Assembly (NCBI RefSeq): GCF_001854865.1
Contig: NZ_MDDW01000026.1
Coordinates: 36,574-42,072 of the forward strand
Direction: 5' to 3'
Length of the DNA: 5,499 bases
Source: Rhizobium sp. LCM 4573
Lineage (GTDB): Bacteria > Pseudomonadota > Alphaproteobacteria > Rhizobiales > Rhizobiaceae
Below, piece after piece: positions 1 through 5,499 of this stretch; within the stretch, counting starts at the first letter, position 1, and the number at the start of each line of letters is the position of its first letter. The translations under genes and the position numbers were made by a program. A model generated the notes under the pieces. The model saw only the letters and a list, made by a program, of their open reading frames with translations. It searched no databases and was not told the DNA's origin.

Positions 1-1066
1 CATCGAGAGCGAGTTCGAGCTGGGTGGTGCGACGCATAAAGTGATGGCCGGCATCGACTATCGCTACTACCGCATCGACAACGTGCAGAATTCTGTTTTC
101 GGCGCTGGCTTTCCGCCCTCGCCCTTCCCGGGCACGATCGACGTCTTGAATCCAGATTATGGGCAGACACAGCCACCGCTGAGCCCGCTTTACGATGAAG
201 TCGTGACGATGAACCAGGTCGGGTTGTATGCTCAGGACCAAATTCGTTTTGCGGATAACTGGCTTCTCACCCTCAACGGCCGCTATGACTATGTCCATAG
301 CAATTTCGAGAACCAGCTCACGCCGGCCAGCAGCTACAAAAGCTCCGACAACGCCTGGAGCGGTCGCGCCGGTCTTGCCTACGAATTCGACAATGGCCTG
401 ACGCCCTATGTGAGCGCCGCCACCTTCTTCAATCCTCTTGTCGGGACCGGAGCCTCTGGTCCTCTTGTTCCTGAGGAAGGAGAGCAATTCGAAGCGGGCA
501 TCAAATACGATCCGACCTTCTTCGACGGTTCTCTGACCGCATCCGTTTTCCACATCAACAAGCAGAACTATGTCGTTTCGCTGCCCACCCCTCCGTTCAC
601 GCGGTCGCAGCTCGGCGAGGTAGAATCGAAAGGGATCGAGCTCGAGGCCAAGGTAAACCTCAATGAAAATTGGCGACTTCTTGGCTCCTTCACCTATACG
701 GATGTCGAAGTCACCGAGAACCCGTTGAACCCTGCGCTGGTCGGAAAGACGCCTTATATCGTACCGGACGTGACCGCCTCGCTGTGGCTCGATTATACCG
801 TGACGACCGGTGCGCTCGAAGGGCTGAGCCTGGGCGCCGGCCTGCGTTACAAGGGGGAATCCTGGGCGGATGAAGCCAACACGCTCAAGGTTCCGGATGC
901 GACGGTGGTCGATGCCGCCATTCGCTACAAGAAAAACGACTGGACCGCTTCGCTGAACGTCACGAACCTGTTCGACAAGGAATATGTCGAGAGCTGCGGC
1001 GGCATTGGCGCCTGCGGCTATGGTGATGCACGCACCCTCACCTTCAAGCTCAGCAAAGTTTGGTAA
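1..1066 (+). CDS. fhuA: TonB-dependent ferric-hydroxamate siderophore receptor, FhuA-like, C-terminal part (5' end outside window)
   Basis: Outer-membrane beta-barrel receptor that imports a ferric siderophore using energy passed from TonB-ExbB-ExbD. The reading frame is open from base 2, so the gene starts upstream. 354 residues are present, about half of the usual roughly 700; the signal peptide, TonB box, plug domain and first barrel strands are not visible. What is seen: alternating aromatic/polar strands typical of the barrel (GLYAQDQIRF, GRYDYV, GRAGLAYEFDNGL, GIELEAKVNLNENW, NVTNLFDKEYV), a C-terminal cysteine pair Cys332-x5-Cys338 (fragment numbering) with the same spacing as the extracellular disulfide near the end of E. 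coli FhuA, and a terminal aromatic residue (KVW) as expected for BAM-assisted barrel insertion. It lies just upstream of fhuD and fhuB in the same direction, which supports a hydroxamate substrate. The family is secure. The exact siderophore (ferrichrome, vicibactin, ferrioxamine or another) cannot be read from this part, and a FoxA/FegA-type label would also fit. Confidence 0.9.
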   Translation, partial: IESEFELGGATHKVMAGIDYRYYRIDNVQNSVFGAGFPPSPFPGTIDVLNPDYGQTQPPLSPLYDEVVTMNQVGLYAQDQIRFADNWLLTLNGRYDYVHSNFENQLTPASSYKSSDNAWSGRAGLAYEFDNGLTPYVSAATFFNPLVGTGASGPLVPEEGEQFEAGIKYDPTFFDGSLTASVFHINKQNYVVSLPTPPFTRSQLGEVESKGIELEAKVNLNENWRLLGSFTYTDVEVTENPLNPALVGKTPYIVPDVTASLWLDYTVTTGALEGLSLGAGLRYKGESWADEANTLKVPDATVVDAAIRYKKNDWTASLNVTNLFDKEYVESCGGIGACGYGDARTLTFKLSKVW

Positions 1067-1089
1067 GTTGACTCCCGAAGTGCGGTTTT

Positions 1090-1121
1090 GCAGGAAGGCC
1101 CTCCCATGGGCCTTCTTCTGC
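1090..1121 (+). terminator. Stem-loop between the fhuA-like gene and fhuD; possible terminator or attenuator
   Basis: GAAGGCCC (1094-1101) and GGGCCTTC (1108-1115) form a perfect 8-bp stem around a 6-base loop. GCAG (1090-1093) can pair with CTGC (1118-1121) to extend it across a two-base TT bulge. The run after the stem is TTCTTCTG rather than a clean T tract, so termination would be partial at best. It begins 24 bases after the receptor stop codon. A plausible role is to lower transcription into fhuDB or to stabilise the upstream receptor mRNA; this is inference. The stem also covers the purine-rich AGGAAGG and the ATG at 1106, an alternative fhuD start. Confidence 0.45.
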
Positions 1122-1125
1122 GACT

Positions 1126-1130
1126 GGAGA
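1126..1130 (+). promoter_or_regulatory. Ribosome binding site for the favoured fhuD start
   Basis: GGAGA lies five bases before the TTG at 1136 and outside the stem-loop. It supports TTG-1136 as the fhuD start. The competing site is AGGAAGG (1092-1098), seven bases before ATG-1106, which would be buried in the stem. Confidence 0.5.
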
Positions 1131-1135
1131 ACCAT

Positions 1136-2023
1136 TTGAACGACCCGTTTTCGCTGACGCGCAGGGCCATGTTGGCCGGAGCCGCCGCCCTCCTGGCGAC
1201 CACCGGCCGCGTGCGCGCAAAACAGCCCGGTCCACGAGTGGCAACCCTGGACTGGGCTCTGCTCGAAACCCTGCTTGCGATCGGCGCGAACGTGGTGGCG
1301 GGAACTGAACTACTGCAGTTCCGGCAGGTGGCGGTGACGCCCGAAGTCCCCGGAACCGTAGCCGATCTCGGCTTGCGCGGAACGCCGAATTTCGAGGTTT
1401 TACGTTTCGCCGAGCCGGACCTGGTCTTCAATTCGAACTTCTATGCCTGGGCCGATCCCCTGATGAGCAGGATCGCTCCGGTGGAAAGCCATTCTGTCTA
1501 TGTGCCGGGCGAGAGCCCTTATCAGCTTGCCGAAAAGGCGACGCTCGCGATTGGCGACCGGTTGCAGCTTGCCTCTGCTCGCAGCCTGGTCGACGAGCTT
1601 TCGGCACGGCTCGACCGCTATAGAAAGGAACTCGCCGGCGGCGACGGCCGGCCGATCCTGCCGATCAATCTCGGCGATGCGCGCCACTACCGTGTCTTCG
1701 GTTCGGACAGCATGTTCGGCGAGGTTCTGGCCCGCCTCGGCCTGCGCAACGCCTGGTCTGGCACTACCAGCTATTCGGCCATGGCCCCGGTCGGCATCGA
1801 AACACTCGCCACCATGCCAGATGCCTGGATCGTGCTGATCCCGCCGCATCCCGAGGATGCGTTCCGGGAACTGGTGGAAGGCGCCTTCTGGAAGACCCTG
1901 CCGGCGGTACGCGAGGGCCGGGTTCTTACCATTGGTTCAGTCAACCCGTATGGCGCCCTGCCCGCGGCCAGCAGATTTGCCGATTTCCTGGCGGAGGGAC
2001 TCTCCAGTGCCCGAAACCGTTAG
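1136..2023 (+). CDS. fhuD: Periplasmic iron(III)-hydroxamate siderophore-binding protein, FhuD-like
   Basis: Periplasmic binding protein of an iron-siderophore ABC importer (Peripla_BP_2 class III fold), delivering ferric hydroxamate to FhuB. From TTG-1136 it is 295 residues, close to the 296 of E. coli FhuD. An in-frame ATG at 1106 would add ten residues, but it lies in a stem-loop. The N-terminus has a twin-arginine-like SLTRRAML (residues 6-13), a hydrophobic stretch to about 22 and a likely cleavage after Arg-Val-Arg-Ala28. Compared from memory with E. coli FhuD, DLGLRGTPN aligns with DVGLRTEPN, so Arg81 matches hydroxamate-binding Arg84. Tyr103 matches Tyr106, and LMSRIAP and NAW also align. 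Two E. coli pocket tryptophans are not kept: Trp217 aligns with Ser214 (next to Tyr213) and Trp273 with Asn270. This suggests a pocket shaped for a different ferric hydroxamate, which is inference. It overlaps fhuB by 17 bases. The family is secure; the substrate is not. Confidence 0.88.
   Translation: MNDPFSLTRRAMLAGAAALLATTGRVRAKQPGPRVATLDWALLETLLAIGANVVAGTELLQFRQVAVTPEVPGTVADLGLRGTPNFEVLRFAEPDLVFNSNFYAWADPLMSRIAPVESHSVYVPGESPYQLAEKATLAIGDRLQLASARSLVDELSARLDRYRKELAGGDGRPILPINLGDARHYRVFGSDSMFGEVLARLGLRNAWSGTTSYSAMAPVGIETLATMPDAWIVLIPPHPEDAFRELVEGAFWKTLPAVREGRVLTIGSVNPYGALPAASRFADFLAEGLSSARNR
1993..1998 (+). promoter_or_regulatory. Ribosome binding site of fhuB, inside the end of fhuD
   Basis: GGAGGG, a strong Shine-Dalgarno match, sits eight bases before the GTG at 2007. 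It decides the fhuB start: the frame is open much further upstream, to 1857 and beyond, but that part encodes no family-like sequence and overlaps fhuD. Confidence 0.75.
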
Positions 2024-3995
2024 CCTTTCGGCGAGTAGCCGTGGAACCCGGACAGGGGTTATCCCTATTGTCATCCTCACCCTTGCCTGCGCACTCAGCT
2101 TCGCGCTGCTGCTCATCTATCGGCCCAGCGTGCTTGGGGATCCCGCTACCGCTGCGGCCCTGAACGACCTGCTTTTCTGGAACAGCCTGCTGCCACGCGC
2201 CGCGATCGCGCTCGTTTCTGGTGCAGCACTTGGTCTTGCCGGCGCGCTTCTGCAAAGGGTATTGCGCAATCCGATCGCCGACGCCTCGACACTCGGCATC
2301 GCTTCCGGCGCGCAACTGGCACTTACCCTCGGATTGAGCTTCTCGCCCTTGCTGATCGGCGCGTCGCGCGAACTCCTCGCGTTCGGCGGCGGGCTCGCTG
2401 CTCTCCTCATCGTTCTCGTGCTGAGCTGGCGGCGGGGGCTCGATCCGGTAACGGTGGCGCTCTCCGGCATGATCATAAGCCTGATTGCAGGCTCGCTCAG
2501 CGTGACGACCATTCTGGCGCGCGGCGAATATGCGATGTCTATCCATATCTGGGGCGCGGGATCGCTCAGCCAGCAGAACTGGAACGGTGTTCTGTCGCTG
2601 GCGCCGAGACTGGCGCTCGGTTTTGCCGCCGCACTTTTCCTCAGGCGGCCGCTGACGGTCCTGGCGCTCGATGACGCGAGCGCAAAAAGCCTTGGCGTGG
2701 CGCTGCAAACGGTGCGCTTCGCAATCCTTCTCCTTGCCGTCTGGCTGTCAGCCTCCGTCACGGCGACAGTCGGCATTATCGGCTTTCTCGGTCTGGCTGC
2801 TCCAACCCTCGCAAGGCTTTGCGGCGCCCGTACCACAAGCCAGGTCATGCTGGCCGCACCGCTCGCCGGAGCGGCTATCCTCTTCCTCGCTGATTGCCTC
2901 ACGCAATTGTTCGGTTCCGGCTTTTCCGATTTCGTGCCGACGGGTGTGGCCACCGCCCTGCTCGGCGGCCCCTTGCTGCTTTTTCTCCTGCCACGCGTCC
3001 ATGGCTTTTCCGCCGTGACGGCGGAAGCCGGCGCGGGCATCCGCCGCCTTGGCGCGCCTGGAAGAATGCTGATCCTTGCCGTCTTGCTTGTCGTTTCCCT
3101 GGGGGTCGCTCTCGTCCTCGGCCGAGGCGACAGTGGCTGGAACATCGCTACAGGCGCTCTCTTATCCGATCTCCTGCCCTTCCGGCTGCCGCGCATCGTG
3201 GTCGCCATGGGCGCAGGAGCCATGCTGGGAGCCGCCGGCCTGATCATGCAGCGGGTTACGGGCAATCCGCTCGCCAGTCCCGAAGTACTTGGCGTATCGA
3301 GCGGAAGCGGCGCCGGGCTTACCCTGGCGCTTCTTCTCTTCGGCTTTCCCTCTCCGCTTCTGATGATTGCAAGCATGGCGTTCGGCGCACTGGCCGCCTT
3401 CGTCATCATCATGGGGGTCGCCGCCCGCTCTGGCCTGTCGGCGGAACGGCTGCTTCTCGCAGGTATTGCGGTGGCCGCCTTCTCCATGGCGATCGTCAGC
3501 ATCGTTCTCGCCCAGGGCGATATGCGCGGCTATATCCTGCTCACCTGGCTTTCCGGTTCCACCAACCGCGCGGGGGCCTTTGAGGCGTGGACAGCGCTGA
3601 TCTCGCTGGCCGTGCTGGTGACCCCGCTTTTCCTGATGACGCGCTGGCTTTCCATACTGCCGCTCGGTTCGGGGCTTTCCAGAAGCGTCGGGTTGCGGAT
3701 CATGCCCTCCCGGCTCGTGCTCGCCGTTTTGGCGGCCCTGATGACGGCGATCGCCTCGTTCCTGGTCGGTCCCTTGAGCCTTACCGGACTGATCGCCCCG
3801 CATCTGGCGCGGCTCATCGGTTTTCACCGGCCGGCCCACCAACTGCCGGCCACGCTGCTGATCGGAGCCTGCGTGCTGGTGTTGGCGGACTGGCTGTCGC
3901 GGGTGGTGATATATCCCTATCAGGTACCCGTGGGACTATTCGCGGCCCTTATCGGCGGGCCGTACCTTCTCTGGCTACTCACGCGACGGCCCTGA
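2007..3995 (+). CDS. fhuB: Iron(III)-hydroxamate ABC transporter permease, fused double-length FhuB
   Basis: Inner-membrane permease that moves ferric hydroxamate from FhuD into the cytoplasm, powered by an FhuC-type ATPase. It starts at GTG-2007 after GGAGGG and is 662 residues long, against about 660 in E. coli FhuB. It consists of two homologous FecCD-type halves, about 15-335 and 355-662, linked by a short hydrophilic segment near 336-352; most single-unit siderophore permeases need two copies of one such half. Each half repeats the family signatures: GAALGLAGALLQRVLRNPIA (72-91) against GAMLGAAGLIMQRVTGNPLA (404-423), both followed by a conserved LG, and the ATPase-contacting loop GFLGLAAPTLAR (259-270) against SLTGLIAPHLAR (591-602). 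The C-half has the usual Pro-His; the N-half has Pro-Thr at that point. Both halves end with a similar PTGVATALLGGP / PVGLFAALIGGP segment. Long runs of hydrophobic residues fit about 10 membrane segments per half. The start is probably translationally coupled to fhuD. No ATPase gene follows. Confidence 0.93.
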   Translation: MPETVSLSASSRGTRTGVIPIVILTLACALSFALLLIYRPSVLGDPATAAALNDLLFWNSLLPRAAIALVSGAALGLAGALLQRVLRNPIADASTLGIASGAQLALTLGLSFSPLLIGASRELLAFGGGLAALLIVLVLSWRRGLDPVTVALSGMIISLIAGSLSVTTILARGEYAMSIHIWGAGSLSQQNWNGVLSLAPRLALGFAAALFLRRPLTVLALDDASAKSLGVALQTVRFAILLLAVWLSASVTATVGIIGFLGLAAPTLARLCGARTTSQVMLAAPLAGAAILFLADCLTQLFGSGFSDFVPTGVATALLGGPLLLFLLPRVHGFSAVTAEAGAGIRRLGAPGRMLILAVLLVVSLGVALVLGRGDSGWNIATGALLSDLLPFRLPRIVVAMGAGAMLGAAGLIMQRVTGNPLASPEVLGVSSGSGAGLTLALLLFGFPSPLLMIASMAFGALAAFVIIMGVAARSGLSAERLLLAGIAVAAFSMAIVSIVLAQGDMRGYILLTWLSGSTNRAGAFEAWTALISLAVLVTPLFLMTRWLSILPLGSGLSRSVGLRIMPSRLVLAVLAALMTAIASFLVGPLSLTGLIAPHLARLIGFHRPAHQLPATLLIGACVLVLADWLSRVVIYPYQVPVGLFAALIGGPYLLWLLTRRP

Positions 3996-4026
3996 CGGCG
4001 GCTCCTGCTACACGATACCGCCGCCG
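3996..4026. terminator. GC-rich inverted repeat at the convergent fhuB/rhaI junction; weak candidate bidirectional terminator
   Basis: CGGCGGC (3996-4002) is the reverse complement of GCCGCCG (4020-4026), separated by a 17-base loop holding the rhaI stop codon. The stem is short, the loop long, and no T run follows on either strand. The 3' arm is part of the glycine codons at the rhaI end, so codon repetition could explain it. It is the only stem-forming candidate I found in the 12-base gap between the two stop codons. Confidence 0.22.
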
Positions 4027-5300
4027 CCTGCTTGGGATTGCGGGCGTTCGGCCGCAACCTTTTGCCGATAGCCGCTGGCGCGGTAGGTCGCAACCGGGTC
4101 GATCGCCCCGCCCGTCCGGCGACGAGCTTCGGCAAGGATCGGCTCCACGTCGGTGCGATAGGCACGTTTCAGGGTCTCGGATGCCATCAGCGCGTCGTTT
4201 TCTTGCTGATAGCCATCGAGCGCCTTGCGATCGACGAGCAGTGCCTGCGCATAGGCGCGGCGAATTTCATTGGCGCTGGAAATCAGGCTTTCGATCGGGT
4301 CGGTGACGTTATGCGACTGGTCGATCATATGCGCCGGATGGAAACCTTTCACACCACGGTGCTCCGCATCGACCAGTTCGTTGAAGACGAGGAACAGCCG
4401 ATAGGGTTCGATCGCGCCGGCGTCGAGATCGTCGTCGCCGTATTTCGAATCGTTGAAATGGAAGCCGCCGAGCTTGCCGAACTGGATGAGGCGCGCGACG
4501 ATCATCTCGATATTGGTGTTCGGCGCATGGTGCCCGAGATCAACGAGGCAGAAGGCCTTTGGCCCAAGCGTATTTGCGATGAGGTAGTTCGTACCCCAGT
4601 CTTGCACCACCGTCGAATAGAAGGCGGGCTCGTACATCTTGTGTTCGGTAAACAGCCGCCAGTCATCCGGCAGTGCCTTGTAGATCTCCGCCATGGAGGC
4701 GAGGTAGCGCTCGAAAGTACGAGTGAAATGGCTTTGGCCCGGGAAGTTGGAGCCATCACCAATCCACACCGTCAGCGCCTTGGAGCCGATCGCCTTGCCG
4801 ATTTCGATACATTCGAGATTGTGCTCGATGGCTTGGCTGCGTGTCGCGGCGTCCGTATGACTGAGCGAGCCGTATTTGTAGGAATGGATCTGGCCAGGAG
4901 CATCGGAAAAGGTATTGGAGTTCATTGCGTCGAAGCGCAAGCCGAGCGCATCGCCCTTCGCCTTTAGCTCCCTCGCATCCGTCTTGTCCCAGGGAATATG
5001 GAGCGAAACGGTGGGCGTCGCCTGCGTCAATTGCTGGATGACGGAGCAGTCGTCCAGTTTGTCGAAGATGCCGCGCGGCTCGCCCTGCCCCGGAAAGCGG
5101 GCAAAGCGCGTGCCACCGGTGCCCACACCCCAGGAGGGAATGGCGACGAAGAACTCAGCCGCCTTTTTGGTCACCGCCTCGATATCGAGGCCGCGACGGG
5201 ACAGATTGTCCCCGAGAGCCTCGTAATCGGATTTCAGCGCTGCTCTGCGTTTTTCATTTTCGGCGGAAACCACATCCGCCGCGATCTTGAACTCGGCCAT
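4008..5300 (-). CDS. rhaI: L-rhamnose isomerase (rhizobial / P. stutzeri type)
   Basis: Cytoplasmic metal-dependent TIM-barrel enzyme that converts L-rhamnose to L-rhamnulose, the first catabolic step before kinase and aldolase. The product is 430 residues, the same length as Pseudomonas stutzeri L-rhamnose isomerase. The metal ligands I recall for that enzyme occur at identical numbers: Glu219 (LFTEH), Asp254 and His257 (VDLGHH), His281 (FHFND), Asp289 and Asp291 (YGDDD), and Asp327 (HMID). His101 (HIPWD) and Lys221 are also present. It belongs to the Rhizobium-type isomerase family, distinct in sequence from enteric RhaA, though related enzymes also act on other sugars such as D-allose. The start ATG (5298-5300) is preceded by GGAGG five bases upstream. 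It lies 21 bases downstream of rhaD in the same direction, so both are probably co-transcribed, with rhaD first. The C-terminus is a short glycine-rich tail (AGGGGIV) of no obvious role. No truncation or missing catalytic residue is seen. Confidence 0.95.
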   Translation of the reverse strand: MAEFKIAADVVSAENEKRRAALKSDYEALGDNLSRRGLDIEAVTKKAAEFFVAIPSWGVGTGGTRFARFPGQGEPRGIFDKLDDCSVIQQLTQATPTVSLHIPWDKTDARELKAKGDALGLRFDAMNSNTFSDAPGQIHSYKYGSLSHTDAATRSQAIEHNLECIEIGKAIGSKALTVWIGDGSNFPGQSHFTRTFERYLASMAEIYKALPDDWRLFTEHKMYEPAFYSTVVQDWGTNYLIANTLGPKAFCLVDLGHHAPNTNIEMIVARLIQFGKLGGFHFNDSKYGDDDLDAGAIEPYRLFLVFNELVDAEHRGVKGFHPAHMIDQSHNVTDPIESLISSANEIRRAYAQALLVDRKALDGYQQENDALMASETLKRAYRTDVEPILAEARRRTGGAIDPVATYRASGYRQKVAAERPQSQAGGGGIV

Positions 5301-5305
5301 TTCTT

Positions 5306-5310
5306 CCTCC
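5306..5310 (-). promoter_or_regulatory. Ribosome binding site of rhaI
   Basis: Read on the minus strand, GGAGG within GGGGAGGAAG lies five bases before the ATG at 5300. It fits in the 21-base gap after the rhaD stop and fixes the rhaI start. I see no promoter in this gap, which supports translation from a shared rhaD-rhaI message. Confidence 0.75.
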
Positions 5311-5321
5311 CCTGGCGATTG

Positions 5322-5499
5322 TCAGCGCGTGAAGCTCTGTGCGTTGCCGGCATCCACATTAATGATGTTGCCGGTCGACTTGGCGGACGCGTCGGATGCC
5401 AGGAAGTAGATCGCCTCGGCGATATCCTCCGGGAAGACGTTGAGCTTCAGGAGCGAGCGCTTGCGGTAATGCTCCTCGAGCTCGCTCACCTCGATCTTG
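5322..5499 (-). CDS. rhaD: Bifunctional rhamnulose-1-phosphate aldolase / short-chain dehydrogenase, C-terminal end only
   Basis: Only the last 58 codons are inside the window; the gene continues past the right edge. The translated end contains FPEDIAEAIYFLASDASAKS followed by TGNIINVDAGNAQSFTR, the typical C-terminus of a short-chain dehydrogenase, where an (A)I-x-FLAS-D segment and a TG-x-x-I-x-VD-x-G segment close the Rossmann fold. A dehydrogenase end alone would not name the gene. The position directly upstream of rhaI, with a 21-base gap on the same strand, matches rhizobial loci where RhaD (about 700 residues) joins a class II aldolase domain to a dehydrogenase domain. That protein would cleave rhamnulose-1-phosphate to dihydroxyacetone phosphate and L-lactaldehyde, and oxidise the aldehyde. 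The catalytic domains are not visible, so the bifunctional call rests on context plus this tail. A stand-alone dehydrogenase is the alternative. Confidence 0.8.
   Translation of the reverse strand, partial: KIEVSELEEHYRKRSLLKLNVFPEDIAEAIYFLASDASAKSTGNIINVDAGNAQSFTR

Noticed and set aside
1067..1135. Iron-responsive operator or second promoter between the receptor gene and fhuD
   Set aside because: I looked for a Fur box, a RirA-type TGA-N9-TCA element and an Irr ICE-type palindrome and saw none. The only structure is the stem-loop.
1857..2006. Possible N-terminal extension of FhuB by 50 residues
   Set aside because: The extension is in the wrong frame of fhuD, is Arg/Pro-rich rather than membrane-like, and the strong GGAGGG before GTG-2007 together with the 660-residue family length support the shorter protein.
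2117..3502. Long open frame on the minus strand, 461 codons, opposite fhuB
   Set aside because: The translation is rich in Arg, Ala, Pro and Ser with no family signature, and it lies wholly antisense to a clear FhuB. High GC at third positions of fhuB removes stop codons in this frame.
3587..4306. Plus-strand open frame of 239 codons crossing the fhuB/rhaI junction, considered as an fhuC remnant or a small overlapping gene
   Set aside because: The translation shows no Walker A, signature or Walker B motif and is Arg/Pro/Ala-rich noise overlapping both real genes.
4032..4967. Open frame on the plus strand, 311 codons, opposite rhaI
   Set aside because: It is the antisense of a fully conserved rhamnose isomerase, has no recognisable domain and no credible ribosome site. 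It is a coding shadow.
5301..5321. Promoter or terminator between rhaD and rhaI
   Set aside because: The gap is 21 bases and holds only a ribosome binding site, with no stem-loop or -35/-10 pair visible.

Overview
The window looks like a chromosome or megaplasmid segment from an alphaproteobacterium of the Rhizobiaceae (Rhizobium/Agrobacterium/Ensifer type). The reasons are the high GC content with strong codon bias, a 430-residue rhamnose isomerase of the Rhizobium/Pseudomonas type rather than the E. coli RhaA type, and an aldolase/dehydrogenase RhaD end directly upstream of rhaI, an arrangement known from rhizobial rhamnose loci. The genus cannot be fixed from the sequence alone. The window is almost fully coding, with no stretch of 300 bases without a gene.

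Left part, plus strand (1-3995): a hydroxamate-siderophore uptake operon. It holds the C-terminal half of a FhuA-like TonB-dependent outer-membrane receptor (to 1066), a FhuD-like periplasmic binding protein with a twin-arginine-type signal (about 1136-2023), and a FhuB-like inner-membrane permease that is an internally duplicated double-length protein (2007-3995). The genes work in series: the receptor takes ferric siderophore across the outer membrane using TonB energy, FhuD captures it in the periplasm, and FhuB moves it across the inner membrane. FhuB needs an ATPase (FhuC), and none lies in the window. A stem-loop sits between the receptor gene and fhuD, and fhuD overlaps fhuB by 17 bases.

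Right part, minus strand (5499-4008): an L-rhamnose catabolic pair read right to left. It holds the last 58 codons of a RhaD-type bifunctional rhamnulose-1-phosphate aldolase/dehydrogenase and a complete L-rhamnose isomerase, rhaI, whose metal ligands fall at the same residue numbers as in the Pseudomonas stutzeri enzyme. The two transcription units converge, with only 12 bases between the fhuB and rhaI stop codons.

I see no RNA gene, mobile element, CRISPR array, long repeat or clear iron-responsive operator. Nothing here looks like a new system. The points worth a second look are the missing fhuC, the stem-loop that covers one candidate fhuD start, the loss of two pocket tryptophans in FhuD, and the tight convergent junction.
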